From assembly GCA_020439995.1 (NCBI GenBank), contig JAGROY010000111.1, positions 1-63,832 on the forward strand: DNA of 63,832 bases, read 5' to 3'. Position 1 is the stretch's first letter; each line of letters begins with the position of its first letter. The notes beneath the pieces were generated by a model that was given only the letters and a program-made list of their open reading frames with translations, ran no database searches and was not told the DNA's origin. A program made the translations under genes and the position numbers. The stretch comes from Verrucomicrobiia bacterium (GTDB taxonomy: Bacteria; Verrucomicrobiota; Verrucomicrobiia; Verrucomicrobiales; DEV007). Positions 17,132 to 26,390 of this stretch are shown one piece after another.

Positions 17132-19819
17132 ATGAAACCACTCGCGATTGTCGCCGCCTTGTTGATTTCGTTGGCTTCGGCAACCACTGCTCTAGAGGGC
17201 AATTGGGCGCTGGAGCCTTTGACGATGCCCGTCGTGCCGAAGGTGGAAGGTGCTGCGACAGAAATTGACGCTTTCGTGCAGGCGAAACTTTCTGAAGCAG
17301 GCATTGCATCTTCTGCTGCGGCTGATCGCCCGACTTTGATCCGCCGATTGAGCTACGATCTCACGGGGCTCCCACCGACGCGGGAAGAAGTGCAGACCTT
17401 CGTTTCAGACAAGGACGCGGATGCTTATGCGAAACTAGTGACGCGACTGCTCGAATCAGAACGCTACGGCGAACACTGGGCGCGGCACTGGCTGGATATC
17501 GCCAACTACGCCGACACCCATGGCAACGACCACGATTTTGCCCGGCCCAACGCCTGGCCGTATCGCGACTATGTGATCCACTCGCTGAACGACGACAAAC
17601 CTTACGCGCGCTTTGTGCAGGAGCAGGTCGCTGGCGACGCCCTGTTTCCAGAGGATCCGCAAGCGACCGTGGCTCTCGGATTCCTCGCGGCGGGGCCATG
17701 GGATCACACGCTCATGGTTACGGTGCGCGAAGATACGGTCGACCATCGCAGCGCGCAGAACCTTGATCGCGATCTCATGGTGACCACGGTGATGGGAACT
17801 TTTCAAAGTCTCACCGTGCATTGTGCGCGCTGTCACGATCACAAATTCGACCCGATCACCCAGCGGGAATACTACTCGCTTCAGGCGGTGTTCGCTGGCG
17901 TGGATCGTGCAGATCGTCCCTTTGATACGGATGCCCGCACTCAGGCTGAACGCACGCGATTGCTTGGCGAGAAACGCGCACTGCAACAGCTCGATGCAGC
18001 AATTCTGTCATCGCCAGAAGTCGTCGAGAAGGTCGCTGCGTGGGAAGAAGCACAAAGAAAGCGCGAGGAATCATGGGTGCCGTTCGAGATTGCCACCGTG
18101 GTTTCGACAGGTGGAACGACGCTCACACGGCAGGATGATGGCTCATGGTTTGCCAGTGGCACTCGACCAAAAGCCGACACTTACATTGTCACCGCGCACC
18201 GACCGGCGGGAGCAATCGGCGCGATTCGGCTCGAGGTATTACCCGACGAACGGCTTCCACAAAATGGGCCGGGACGCTGGGACAATGGCAATTTCCATCT
18301 CTCTGAGTTCCGCGCCTTTGCCGCTCCCCCAGACACCGCTGAAAGCGCAAAGCCACTGGTGATTGTGCGTGCGACTGCGGATCACAATGAAAGTGCCACG
18401 ATCTCAGCGGCCCAGGCGATCGATGGCAATGACAAGTCCCACTGGGGAGTGAATCCGCGCTATGGCGAAGCTCACGAGGCAATCTTCGAACTGAAAGATC
18501 TCTCCGAATTTCCAGACCGCACAACCTTCACCCTTGTGCTGGAGCATCAAGACGGTGTCGAAGGCCACGGCATCGGACGGTTTCGTCTCTCTTCCAGCGA
18601 TTCCGTGCCCGCGTCTTCGCCAGCCTTCGCGCTGATTCCTGACAAAGTCACAGCGATCCTGCAAGTGCCCGTCGATCAGCGCACCCCTGCGCAGCGAAAG
18701 GTTCTGACTCAAGCGGTGTTGCTGTTGGAAAACGAACAAGCTCTGGCCGCACTCCCCGCGCCCAAATTGGTGTATGCAGTGACACGGGACTTCCCGCCAG
18801 ATGGCCCTAACTTTCATCCATCTCCCGAGCCGAGGCCGATCCATCTGCTAGAGCGGGGTGAACTCAGCAAGCCAGGGGAACTCATCGGCCCCGGGACTCT
18901 AGCCTGCATTCCAGAACTGCCGGAAGAACTCACCATCGCCGAGGCTGGCGACGAATCCCAACGTCGCGCCGCACTTGCGCGCTGGCTCACGGATCCACGA
19001 AACGTCCTCACCTGGCGCAGCATTGTGAACCGCGTCTGGTCGTATCATTTTGGTCGCGGCCTGTGCGACACGCCGAATGACTTCGGTAAAATGGGCGGCA
19101 TGCCGAGCCACCCCGAGCTGCTCGACTGGCTCGCCATCTGGTTCCGCGACGATGCGCACGGATCGATCAAAGCCCTCCACCGATTGATCGTGAGCAGCGA
19201 GACCTGGAAGCAATCGACCCTCACGGATCATGGAGCGACCATCGATAGCGATAACCGATTGCTCTGGCGCCAGAATCGCACCCGGCTCACAGGCGAACAG
19301 GTGCGGGACACGATGCTGGCACTGAGTGGGCGCCTCGATCTCACTATGGGCGGCCCGTCCGTGGCGCAATTCATCTCGCGGGGCGATGCTACTTTCATGC
19401 CAGGTGGAAACCCGGCCTTCCTCGACTACGAACACTTCGACCCCGACTCTCCAGCTGCCCGTCGCCGTGCCATCTACCGGTTTCTGTTCCGCACCGTTCC
19501 CGATCCGCTGATGGATGCGCTCGATTGCCCTGACGGTGGCGCGATCACTCCTGTGCGCAACGTTTCCACCACCCCGCTACAAGCCTTCGCGATGTTGAAC
19601 GACGCCTTCCTCATCCGCCAGTGCGAACACATTGCAACTCGCGTTGCGACCGATGCCGATTCGCCGGAGAAACAAATCAATGCCGCATTCCAACTCATCC
19701 TGCTGCGGGATGCGCAGGAACACGAACGCACAAAATTCGCCGACCACGTCAGGCATCATGGTCTCGCCAACGCCTGCCAACTGCTCCTCAACAGCAACGA
19801 ATTCCTCCACCTCGATTAG
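17132..19819 (+). CDS. DUF1549/DUF1553 secreted protein with cytochrome-like CxxCH motif
   Basis: The 895-residue protein begins with a signal peptide (MKPLAIVAALLISLASATTALEG). The DUF1549 domain follows, with LIRRLSYDLTGLPPT, HWLDIANYADT and CARCHDHKFDP (a CxxCH motif). After an internal carbohydrate-binding-like beta region comes DUF1553 (WRSIVNRVWSYHFGRGL, FGKMGGMPSHPELLDWLA, RLIVSSETWKQS). Family knowledge: these proteins are abundant in Planctomycetes and Verrucomicrobiota, usually paired with DUF1501 proteins, with a proposed but unproven role in sulfated polysaccharide or redox metabolism. ATG 17132 is preferred over 17084 because it starts the signal peptide. The stop is 3 bp from the DUF1501 gene. 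Confidence 0.9.
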   Translation: MKPLAIVAALLISLASATTALEGNWALEPLTMPVVPKVEGAATEIDAFVQAKLSEAGIASSAAADRPTLIRRLSYDLTGLPPTREEVQTFVSDKDADAYAKLVTRLLESERYGEHWARHWLDIANYADTHGNDHDFARPNAWPYRDYVIHSLNDDKPYARFVQEQVAGDALFPEDPQATVALGFLAAGPWDHTLMVTVREDTVDHRSAQNLDRDLMVTTVMGTFQSLTVHCARCHDHKFDPITQREYYSLQAVFAGVDRADRPFDTDARTQAERTRLLGEKRALQQLDAAILSSPEVVEKVAAWEEAQRKREESWVPFEIATVVSTGGTTLTRQDDGSWFASGTRPKADTYIVTAHRPAGAIGAIRLEVLPDERLPQNGPGRWDNGNFHLSEFRAFAAPPDTAESAKPLVIVRATADHNESATISAAQAIDGNDKSHWGVNPRYGEAHEAIFELKDLSEFPDRTTFTLVLEHQDGVEGHGIGRFRLSSSDSVPASSPAFALIPDKVTAILQVPVDQRTPAQRKVLTQAVLLLENEQALAALPAPKLVYAVTRDFPPDGPNFHPSPEPRPIHLLERGELSKPGELIGPGTLACIPELPEELTIAEAGDESQRRAALARWLTDPRNVLTWRSIVNRVWSYHFGRGLCDTPNDFGKMGGMPSHPELLDWLAIWFRDDAHGSIKALHRLIVSSETWKQSTLTDHGATIDSDNRLLWRQNRTRLTGEQVRDTMLALSGRLDLTMGGPSVAQFISRGDATFMPGGNPAFLDYEHFDPDSPAARRRAIYRFLFRTVPDPLMDALDCPDGGAITPVRNVSTTPLQAFAMLNDAFLIRQCEHIATRVATDADSPEKQINAAFQLILLRDAQEHERTKFADHVRHHGLANACQLLLNSNEFLHLD

Positions 19820-19822
19820 AAT

Positions 19823-21229
19823 ATGCAACACACTGCCAGCAATCGTCGCGAATTTCTCGGCCACCTCGGTTCCGGCCTTAGTGGCATTGCGCTGGCTTCG
19901 TTGATGCAGCGTGAGAGTTCTGGAGCGGTCCCGCCGCCGTTCGCACCAAAGGCGAAGCGCGTCATCCAGCTATTCATGAATGGTGGAGCGAGCCAATGCG
20001 ACCTCTTCGATTACAAGCCGCAACTCATCGCGCAGCATGGGCAAAAATTTGACCCGGGAGCCGGAGTGCGCGTCGAGGCAAGCATCAGCACGCCGGGTGC
20101 CTTGATGAAGAGCCCATTCGAATGGTCGCAGCATGGGCAGTGTGGTCGCTGGGTCAGCAGCGCGCTGCCGCATCTCGCAAAGCACGTCGACAACATGGCC
20201 TTCCTAATGGCGATGCAGTCGGTGTCGAACGTTCACGGCCCGGCGTCCTATTTGCAGACCAGTGGATTCCTGCCGCCGGGCTTTCCCAGTGCAGGTGCCT
20301 GGATTTCGTATGCGCTCGGAAGCCTCTCTGACAATGTGCCAGCGTTCGTCGCGTTGCCGGATGCAAAGGGCATGCCTTATAACGGACGCAGCGCTTTCAC
20401 TGCTGGATTTTTACCCGCGAATCACCAGGGCACGGTGATCAACGCCTCCGCTCCACAGCCGATTACCCACCTTCGACCACCCGCAGGCGCGACGCACATC
20501 ACACCAGCGAGCCGCAGCGACGGACTCAAGCTGCTAAGCGAAATGAACACCGCCCACGCTGAACAACGTCCAGGCGATTCGCAGCTGCGAGCTCGCATCG
20601 AAAGTTACGAACTTGCCGCACGCTTTCAACTCGCGGCTCCCGAGTTACTCGACCTCACTGGCGAGACGACGGCGACGAAAAACCTGTATGGAATCGACGA
20701 GCCCCAGACCGCTGACTTTGGCAAACGCTGCCTGATGGCGAGACGCATGATCGAGCGCGGCGTCCGCTTTGTGCAAGTATGGAGCGGCCAGGGTGGCGGC
20801 TCGGACAATTGGGACAACCACGGCGACATCGCCAACGAACTAAGTACCGCTGCCGCTCGAATGGATCAGCCCGCAGCAGCCCTGCTCACCGATTTGAAAG
20901 CCCGCGGCCTGCTCGACGACACATTGCTCGTGTGGACAACCGAGTTCGGGCGCATGCCCTTCAGCCAAGGCGGTACCGGTCGCGACCACAACGGAGGCAC
21001 CTTCGTCTCATGGTTCGCCGGCGCTGGCATCAAGCCCGGCAGCGCCTACGGCCGGAGCGACGAGTGGTCGTGGAAAGCTGCCGAGGACATCACTACCAGC
21101 TACGACTTCCACGCCACCATCCTCCACCTTCTCGGCATCGATCACGAAAAACTCACCGTACGCCACGGCGGCATCGACAGGCGCCTGACTGATGTGTATG
21201 GCAGCGTCGTGAAGAGCATCCTGGCATGA
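19823..21229 (+). CDS. DUF1501 protein, Tat-exported
   Basis: The 468-residue protein opens with a twin-arginine signal (SNRREFLGHLGSGLSGIALA) and then has the DUF1501 fold related to alkaline phosphatase/sulfatase enzymes. Visible blocks are FMNGGASQCDLFDYKP, SVSNVHGPASYLQT, VRFVQVWSGQGGGSDNWDNHG and TEFGRMPFSQGG...GRDHNGG. Tat export implies it folds, possibly with a cofactor or metal, before crossing the membrane. It follows the DUF1549/1553 gene by 3 bp, the usual pairing, and is probably translated from the same message. Its biochemical activity is not established. Confidence 0.9.
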   Translation: MQHTASNRREFLGHLGSGLSGIALASLMQRESSGAVPPPFAPKAKRVIQLFMNGGASQCDLFDYKPQLIAQHGQKFDPGAGVRVEASISTPGALMKSPFEWSQHGQCGRWVSSALPHLAKHVDNMAFLMAMQSVSNVHGPASYLQTSGFLPPGFPSAGAWISYALGSLSDNVPAFVALPDAKGMPYNGRSAFTAGFLPANHQGTVINASAPQPITHLRPPAGATHITPASRSDGLKLLSEMNTAHAEQRPGDSQLRARIESYELAARFQLAAPELLDLTGETTATKNLYGIDEPQTADFGKRCLMARRMIERGVRFVQVWSGQGGGSDNWDNHGDIANELSTAAARMDQPAAALLTDLKARGLLDDTLLVWTTEFGRMPFSQGGTGRDHNGGTFVSWFAGAGIKPGSAYGRSDEWSWKAAEDITTSYDFHATILHLLGIDHEKLTVRHGGIDRRLTDVYGSVVKSILA

Positions 21230-21259
21230 TTACGAACCGGATTGTTTGCCGAGTGCACG

Positions 21260-22837
21260 CTACTCGCTCTGTTTCGCCTTCACGCGCAGAAAGACCTGAT
21301 CATTCTCCTGATCATGAAGTGGGGCAGCCACCGTCAGCGTCCAAGCATTGTTACCCGTGATAACATTGAGAACATTTGGAGCTTCAAGCCCTTCCGAGGT
21401 CTCCCAAACCGTAGACCAGCTTTTCAGATCGGAACTGGATTCAACGATGTAACTGATGCCCTGTAATTGTCGCAGGTGATCAAAGCTGATCGCCGGACGC
21501 TGCTCTACGACTGTCGCTACTGGTGAGAGTGCACCTGCGACGTCTTCTGGAGTTGCAGGCAAAACCTGTAGCTCCACAGTCCTCGTCGAAATGCGGCCCG
21601 ATTGATTGGCTATCTCGAGACGATAAAAGCCAGAGTTCTCCAAGCGCACGCTTTCAAAAACCAGCTCGGGGCTATTTGCACCAGGTATCGCTACATCGTT
21701 TCGGATCCATTGGAGCATCACATTGTCGTCGCCGCCGTTTCGGAAGGATGCCCGAAGAACTGACCTCTGAAGTTCCTTGGCCCGAGTGTTTAAAGGTTGG
21801 CGAATAATCGATGGTTCTGCAATGACAAGCCCACCGCCTCCTTCCAGTTCTACCAGGCCTGAGACTGATTTTCCATCAAACTCTAAATGTTCACCCGCCA
21901 CAAAGATGGATCCGTTCCGTATTTTAAGCGCCAAACCATATCCTTTGAGCTTTCGCTGGAAGGTTGGGTCCATGCTTCCATCAGGCAAGAGCCGTACCAC
22001 AGCATCTGCCCCACCAAACTTAAGGCCGACGAGACTTCGTCCAACTGAATCGACCGTAATGCATGAAATATCACCACTTGGCAACATCGGTTGAAAACTG
22101 TTGTCAATAGTTCCATCGTCATGAAGACGAAAAACAGGATCCCATCCTCCAGCGAGAATTTTGCCATCGGCCTGGACTGTGAGTGCGCTAACTGGAGGCA
22201 GGATTCCCGGATGTATGTTGAACGTCGGATCCAGTGATCCATCGGATCGTAGCCTTGAAATTCCGCCGCCGGCTTCTCGTTGAGCTGCCACGAGGACTCT
22301 GCCAGCGCCATCCAGAATCAGATTCGTATAGGAAGACCGGCCAAATCGAACCTGAGATTCAAATCCAGCGATCGGAGTCCCATCCAGATCGAATTGCTTG
22401 ACCATACCGTCGGCAAAACCAAAGAACGAACTCCTGTCCGTTACTGCGGAAAATCGACCGTCAATTGCCAATTTATTTACGATGCTGCTGGGAAGCTCCT
22501 CTAAAGTAATGCGCTCCAAGCCCCTCGTATCACCGACAACAATCGAGCCGTCAGCCATTACCGAGAGAGCTGCACCAGAAGTGCCGGGACAGCATCGCGC
22601 CTTTGGGAGAAAAGTCTCATCGAGTGAATGATCGGAGCCAAACCGGAAGACATAGTTGAATTGGAATCGTTCGATTCGTGCCAAAACGATGGCGCGGCCC
22701 TCGGCATCGAAATCGAATGCAGCAGCTCCAGTAATTTCCGGAAATGAGGTAACCAGATCGCCAGGCAACCCAGAAGCAGTGCGCATTTCAACGACCACCC
22801 AGAAGAGGGCAACGACAAGAATGTAGCTCCAGCGCAT
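21260..22837 (-). CDS. Secreted delta-60-repeat protein with Ig-like domain
   Basis: The 525-residue protein has an N-terminal hydrophobic segment (MRWSYILVVALFWVVV) and then a beta-propeller built from delta-60-type repeats. Repeated motifs are DGSLDPTF, DGKILAGG and DGTIDNSF with about 50-residue spacing. An immunoglobulin-like domain follows (LQWIRNDVAIPGANSPELV, ENSGFYRLEIANQSG). The last 70 residues form a terminal module (YIVESSSDLKSWS ... VFLRV) seen in several secreted proteins here. ATG 22837 is preferred over 22951 because it gives the signal sequence. Function unknown; probably surface or extracellular. Confidence 0.78.
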   Translation of the reverse strand: MRWSYILVVALFWVVVEMRTASGLPGDLVTSFPEITGAAAFDFDAEGRAIVLARIERFQFNYVFRFGSDHSLDETFLPKARCCPGTSGAALSVMADGSIVVGDTRGLERITLEELPSSIVNKLAIDGRFSAVTDRSSFFGFADGMVKQFDLDGTPIAGFESQVRFGRSSYTNLILDGAGRVLVAAQREAGGGISRLRSDGSLDPTFNIHPGILPPVSALTVQADGKILAGGWDPVFRLHDDGTIDNSFQPMLPSGDISCITVDSVGRSLVGLKFGGADAVVRLLPDGSMDPTFQRKLKGYGLALKIRNGSIFVAGEHLEFDGKSVSGLVELEGGGGLVIAEPSIIRQPLNTRAKELQRSVLRASFRNGGDDNVMLQWIRNDVAIPGANSPELVFESVRLENSGFYRLEIANQSGRISTRTVELQVLPATPEDVAGALSPVATVVEQRPAISFDHLRQLQGISYIVESSSDLKSWSTVWETSEGLEAPNVLNVITGNNAWTLTVAAPLHDQENDQVFLRVKAKQSE

Positions 22838-23061
22838 TCCGCGATCATATTCTTTGCATAGCAATTGTAAATAAATACCTTTCTTTGCTTTTGTAATGGA
22901 GCGCAAGTCGCCGAGAAGTAGCTCTCCCATAAAGTTCTCTCTGCACCGCAAGTCGCGATGGGTTCGGCGTCGATCACAGATTCAGTCACTTTTCGCCGCA
23001 TACGTTCCGCAGGAAATGCCGGACTCGCTTTTTCCCGATACTACGTTAAACTTCACTCATT

Positions 23062-24327
23062 ATGAGCTTCAGGTACTGTCTCGCGTTTCTGTTTGTGTTC
23101 GCTGTGGTTGGATCGGATTGGGCCACTGGGAAGAATTATCAAGTGTTCCTCACGGTCAATCAAGGTAAGGAAGTCGGAGCGAAGGTTTCCGCTCTCACGT
23201 CGGGTTCGACGTTTACTTTGGAAGCACCAGTGGTCACGGAGGATGCCATCGGCGATGCGGCATTTACATCCGAACTTACGGAACAGGAAGGTGGCAAGTT
23301 ACTGTTGGCGTATCGGCTAAAACTGAAACTTCCGGTGGACCAAAAACTACCGGAACTGAGTGGATCTGGGAATCTGCTGGTAGCCCCTGATAAGACCTAT
23401 GAGTTTCTCTCCTTTGGTGAAACGCGGTGCTCAATCCGAGTGGCGCCATGTTCAGGGGAGGATTCGCCGGATAGCATCGTGCTCCTTACGGGCTTTGACT
23501 CCGACAACGTCGTGGCCCTTAACCTTGACTCAGGTAAAGTCATGGAGTTGATCCAGCTGGAAGACGAAGCTCGGCCGCGCGGCGTTGCTCAGAGTTCTAC
23601 CGGTGACATCTTCGTTTCATTACGCGGCTCGGGTCGCAATGTGCTGAAGTTCTCAATGACGGATGGGAAGATTTCGGCTCAGCCCATTACCGGTACCATT
23701 GGTCGCTATGGGCCAGCGCAGTTGCTCATGAGTGTCGATGACGAGCTGTTCGCCGCCTGTGATTCAACGCATCAGATCCGGCGATTCTCCGGTGGCGGTG
23801 AGTTGCTCGAGACGTATCAGGGATCCATCGGGGGCAATGTCTGCGGTATTGCAATTTACGATAAGCATCTGTTTTCCGCCCACCTTTTTGAGGGGTCGAT
23901 CAGTAAGACTCCACTGTCTGGGGCGGGAGAGATGGAACGGATCTTTAAGGACAGGGATGTCATCGACAGACCCTACGCGCTGACAGTCACTCGTGACGGC
24001 GACCTACTGGTGAGTGCCTACGAAGGCGACGGCAGGGTTCGAAAGATCGACCGTGAGTCAGGTGAGTACTTAGGCGACTTTCTGGATCTTGATTCGTCCA
24101 ACATCTCCGGCGTAAGCGCCATGCTCTATCATGCTCAGCGTGACAGCTATCTCATCGGCAAGGACAACAGTGTCATCGAATTCGGATCCGACGGGAAGGA
24201 GATCCAGCGCTATGTAATGGAAGAAATCGAAAGAGTCACGGCGATCAGCGAAGCCCGGAACGTTGACGCTTTGGATTCTTACCGGAACTTCTCCTACGCT
24301 GAACCAGACACAACTTCGGGCGAGTAG
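23062..24327 (+). CDS. Secreted beta-propeller protein (NHL/SMP-30-like)
   Basis: The 421-residue protein has a signal peptide (MSFRYCLAFLFVFAVVGSDWA) and a short N-terminal beta domain. A propeller of five or six repeats follows (for example VLLTGFDSDNVVALNLDSGKV, GRVRKIDRESGEYLGDF). It resembles NHL/SMP-30-type propellers but lacks recognisable catalytic metal ligands. It is divergent from the delta-60 gene across a 224-bp intergenic region that should hold both promoters. Function unknown. Confidence 0.7.
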   Translation: MSFRYCLAFLFVFAVVGSDWATGKNYQVFLTVNQGKEVGAKVSALTSGSTFTLEAPVVTEDAIGDAAFTSELTEQEGGKLLLAYRLKLKLPVDQKLPELSGSGNLLVAPDKTYEFLSFGETRCSIRVAPCSGEDSPDSIVLLTGFDSDNVVALNLDSGKVMELIQLEDEARPRGVAQSSTGDIFVSLRGSGRNVLKFSMTDGKISAQPITGTIGRYGPAQLLMSVDDELFAACDSTHQIRRFSGGGELLETYQGSIGGNVCGIAIYDKHLFSAHLFEGSISKTPLSGAGEMERIFKDRDVIDRPYALTVTRDGDLLVSAYEGDGRVRKIDRESGEYLGDFLDLDSSNISGVSAMLYHAQRDSYLIGKDNSVIEFGSDGKEIQRYVMEEIERVTAISEARNVDALDSYRNFSYAEPDTTSGE

Positions 24328-24602
24328 TCATCCCAATTCTAGCGCCGAAGTCCAGCCAATCACCAAGCCAAAACTCGCGCGAGCAACGTTGAGAGACAGC
24401 ACCCGGCCTCGCTTAAGCCCCAGACAAGCGAACGCCGAGAGGCTTAGTTGGCGATATTCAAGGGATCAACATGCGCACCATCTGGCCAACGAGACACCCT
24501 TGCCGTGCATTCGTTGCGAGAGGTTGAGCAGGGCTTGCAGGCTCAGCTTCCGCTTCAGATGAGTGAGGCAAAGACCATCGCAGCTTGTTGTTTGTCCGCG
24601 GG

Positions 24603-25400
24603 TCAGTGCCCGTCACCAGCGTGCTCGTAGACACGGATGTAATCGATTTCGAAGAATGCAGGGAACGATGTCGACTCATCAGGTGATCCTGGCCAGGTGC
24701 CGCCGATGGCGAGGTTTACGATGAGGTACATCGGCAGGTCGGGAATGTGATTGTCAGACTTGAAGCGTTCGAAGCCATCGATCTGCCAGCGGATGGAATC
24801 GGGCGACCATTCCACTGCGAAAATGTGGAAGTCTTCCGAGAAATTCGGACCGCGCCAATCCTTGCCATTGGAGTCGGTTTCCTCGGGAGATTTCAGCCAG
24901 TGGTGGGTCATGTGGACTTCATTAGGAGCGTGACCGAGGACTTCCATCACATCGATCTCCGGCGGCCATCCCAGTGGTTCCGGCAATAGCCAGAACGCGG
25001 GCCAAAGCCCACGGCCAGTCGGCACTTTGCACCGGATTTCAAAACGCCCGTAGCGCTGGGAGAATTTCTGATAGGTGGTGAGGATTCCCGAGGAGAACTC
25101 TCGCTCGGCACCATCATAGTAGGCGCTTTGCCGTGTCCCGCGGATTTTCAAGGTCCCGCCCGAAACTTCAAATGCGTCCGGAAGGTAGGCTTGCAGTTCC
25201 TGATTGCGGACGATTCCAAACGAGTCCTGCCGGTTCCACTTTGTGGGATCGATTACTGGACTGGAGAATTCTTCAGAAAACGTCAGCCGCCAGTCCGAGA
25301 TCGGCCCGACGACTGGCACTCGCTTGCCTGGATCGTAGAATGCTACGACGGCAGCCGCGACCACCACGGCCAGCCCGAGGAGAATTGCCCGATGCTTCAT
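24603..25400 (-). CDS. GH16-family endo-beta-glucanase/laminarinase-like
   Basis: The 265-residue protein has an N-terminal membrane anchor or signal helix (residues 7-20) and a GH16 jelly-roll domain. The catalytic motif is PPEIDVMEVLG, with the nucleophile E148, D150 and acid/base E153 in E-x-D-x-x-E spacing. Other family blocks are RFEIRCKVP, GLWPAFWLLP and MYLIVNLAIGG. GH16 enzymes cleave beta-1,3 or mixed beta-1,3/1,4-glucans, so laminarin or a similar algal glucan is a reasonable substrate. ATG 25400 is used because the upstream extension to 25517 runs into yicC. The gene lies 46 bp downstream of yicC. Confidence 0.9.
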   Translation of the reverse strand: MKHRAILLGLAVVVAAAVVAFYDPGKRVPVVGPISDWRLTFSEEFSSPVIDPTKWNRQDSFGIVRNQELQAYLPDAFEVSGGTLKIRGTRQSAYYDGAEREFSSGILTTYQKFSQRYGRFEIRCKVPTGRGLWPAFWLLPEPLGWPPEIDVMEVLGHAPNEVHMTHHWLKSPEETDSNGKDWRGPNFSEDFHIFAVEWSPDSIRWQIDGFERFKSDNHIPDLPMYLIVNLAIGGTWPGSPDESTSFPAFFEIDYIRVYEHAGDGH

Positions 25401-25446
25401 GGAGAAAGCTACTCCACTTTGTAAGATCCAGCAGCGAATTAGTGAA

Positions 25447-26322
25447 TCACTCGACGTTCTGCACCTGCTCGCGGATTTTTTCCACTTCCGATTTTCCAGT
25501 AACCACCAGCTGCGCAATGCCCGCCTTGTTGGCTTTTGAGCCGATGGTGTTGAACTCCCGGTTCAATTCCTGGGACAGAAAATCCATCGCGCGCCCCTGT
25601 GGCTCTGTGCTGTTCAGGTAGTTCTGAAATTGCTCGAAGTGACACTCAAGACGCGTGATTTCCTCACTGATATCACACCGCTCGGCGAAAAAACCGATTT
25701 CCTTGAGCAACCGCTCATCATCAAGTGGCAGCGGAAGTCCGCTTTCCTCCAGTCGCCTGTGCAGATTCGCCCGATGATAGGCGGCGACCGTCGCAGCTTC
25801 TTTGGCAATGGATTTTAACAACCCTCTCAATGTTCTCAAGCGGGCCATCATGTCCTTCTTCAAGTGATTGCCTTCGCGAGCCCGGCTTTTGTTGAACGCG
25901 GTAATCGACCTGTTCAATGCTTCCTGAATGTGCGGCCAGGCGGACGCCGCCTCCACTGGATGATCACTTAGACTAACGACTCCCGGAGAGCGTAAGATAT
26001 CAGCCGCTGTGACGCCCGCTGCCAACTTGTGTTTCTTCACCAGTCTCACGGCTGCAGCGTGGTATTGATCCGCCAGAGCATCATCGACTCGAAGATTCTG
26101 CGCCGTCGCACGCAACTGCTCAACGGTGACACTGACCACGACCCGGCCGCGCGAAACAGCTTCCGCGATCGTCTTGCGCAAGGGAATATCCAGCTCCACG
26201 AGATCCCGCGACAGATTCACGACGACGTCAATCTGTTTGCGGTTCACTGAGCTGATTTCCACGCGGAAGCGCACTCCATCCACGGAGATTTCGCCGCGCC
26301 CAAATCCAGTCATACTTTTCAT
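25447..26322 (-). CDS. YicC-family endoribonuclease
   Basis: The 291-residue protein starts MKSMTGFGRGE, the family hallmark, and ends with the conserved DUF1732 block (FFAERCDISEEITRL, GRAMDFLSQELNREFNTIGSKA). In Escherichia coli YicC is a cytoplasmic endoribonuclease involved in RNA turnover, including small RNAs; the assignment here is by family. ATG 26322 matches the family N-terminus, so the longer frame to 26511, which overlaps the next gene, is rejected. gmk, often a neighbour of yicC, is not adjacent. Confidence 0.92.
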   Translation of the reverse strand: MKSMTGFGRGEISVDGVRFRVEISSVNRKQIDVVVNLSRDLVELDIPLRKTIAEAVSRGRVVVSVTVEQLRATAQNLRVDDALADQYHAAAVRLVKKHKLAAGVTAADILRSPGVVSLSDHPVEAASAWPHIQEALNRSITAFNKSRAREGNHLKKDMMARLRTLRGLLKSIAKEAATVAAYHRANLHRRLEESGLPLPLDDERLLKEIGFFAERCDISEEITRLECHFEQFQNYLNSTEPQGRAMDFLSQELNREFNTIGSKANKAGIAQLVVTGKSEVEKIREQVQNVE

Positions 26323-26390
26323 GGAGCATTGCTTACGGGCAATGCGGGCGGATGGCAATGCTTTCAGAGGGAGAAGTAAGAGAATCGCGA

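Noticed and set aside
24328..24602. A coding region between the propeller gene and the GH16 gene
   Set aside because: No frame resembles a protein family; it is treated as intergenic sequence between converging genes.
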